Part shown: positions 42,589-42,808 of the stretch, one piece after another
How positions within the stretch are numbered: the stretch's first letter is position 1
Layout of the letters: every line of letters starts with the position of its first letter
Assembly: GCA_910585285.1 (NCBI GenBank)
Contig: CAJUDL010000030.1
Location: forward strand, 1 to 42,808
Reading direction: 5' to 3'
Source: an uncultured Muribaculaceae bacterium
GTDB taxonomy: Bacteria > Bacteroidota > Bacteroidia > Bacteroidales > Muribaculaceae
DNA length: 42,808 nt
The notes under the pieces: model-generated
Database searches by the model: none
Told to the model about the DNA's origin: nothing
What the model saw: only the letters and a program-made list of their open reading frames with translations
Translations under genes and position numbers: made by a program

Positions 42589-42808
42589 ATGTCAAAGACA
42601 TCTTTAAATAATTGCACAGAAAATAAAGGCGATAACTACAAGTGGGCAGTTCTGGGGTTCCTGTGGGTGGCGTTCCTGCTCAACCAGGCTGACCGACAGG
42701 TATTCAATGTCGTTCTGCCCCTGATCCGCGAGGACCTGCACCTGAGCGACGTTAGCGTGGGGTGGATCGCCACAATCTTCAACCTGTTCTATGCCGTCCT
42801 GGTGCCCA
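42589..42808 (+). CDS. MFS transporter (partial, N-terminus only)
   Basis: Begins with the ATG at 42589, 21 bp after the GH50-like gene, and runs off the window (73 codons). The first ~16 residues are polar, then KWAVLGFLWVAFLLNQADRQ (TM1 with the N-x-x-DR start of the sugar/organic-anion MFS group), VFNVVLPLIREDLHLSD and a second TM segment. It probably carries the breakdown product into the cytosol. From about 42640 the sequence is clearly more GC-rich than the GH50-like gene before it. Confidence 0.85.
   Translation, partial: MSKTSLNNCTENKGDNYKWAVLGFLWVAFLLNQADRQVFNVVLPLIREDLHLSDVSVGWIATIFNLFYAVLVP

Overview
The window looks like the chromosome of a gut Bacteroidales, most likely a Muribaculaceae-type organism. 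This is inferred from the SusC/SusD pair with an ECF sigma/FecR regulator, the DUF5106-type thioredoxin protein, a T9SS-like C-terminal tail, TAnnTTTG-type promoter boxes and very AT-rich gaps. No tRNA, rRNA, CRISPR array, transposase or integrase was recognised. Region 1 (1-11925, minus strand) is a defence island in which gaps between genes never exceed 11 nt. The order of transcription is: an XRE repressor, hsdM, a small membrane coiled-coil protein, hsdS, hsdR, then three proteins that fit an ABC-three-component (ABC-3C) conflict system (a Cap4/DUF4297-like nuclease effector, a small middle component and a DUF3732 SMC-like ATPase), a NA37/YejK-type nucleoid-associated protein, and an AlbA_2/RecG-like ATP-binding protein cut by the window edge. 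ATGA or TAATG overlaps couple the effector, middle component, ATPase and NA37 genes. Region 2 (11926-13520) is a spacer holding a candidate small RNA with its own promoter, hairpins and terminator, and a convergent DUF3800 gene. Region 3 (13530-26298, minus strand) is housekeeping: rpe, ligA, truA, speA, ssb, an ArgC-like protein lacking the catalytic cysteine, argR, a bifunctional nuclease with a UVR motif, mnmA, a DoxX protein, a DUF5106/thioredoxin lipoprotein-like or secreted protein, an SGNH hydrolase and a BadF-type sugar kinase. Region 4 (26670-42808, plus strand) is a polysaccharide utilisation-type locus: two tandem secreted endonuclease/exonuclease/phosphatase-fold proteins, a DUF6259-like glycosidase candidate, ECF sigma and FecR anti-sigma, a small lipoprotein translationally coupled to SusC, SusD, a secreted beta-helix protein with a T9SS-like tail, a GH50 agarase-like enzyme and the start of an MFS transporter. 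The likely flow is surface cutting and binding by the GH50, beta-helix and SusD proteins, import through SusC, and signalling from the SusC STN domain to FecR and the sigma factor. Between 19 and 33 kb, five full copies and one half copy of a 133-165 bp palindromic repeat sit in intergenic gaps, several flanked by direct repeats like target-site duplications. They behave like a non-autonomous mobile or REPIN/MITE-like family. They and two unrelated purine-rich tandem repeats tend to begin right at stop codons.
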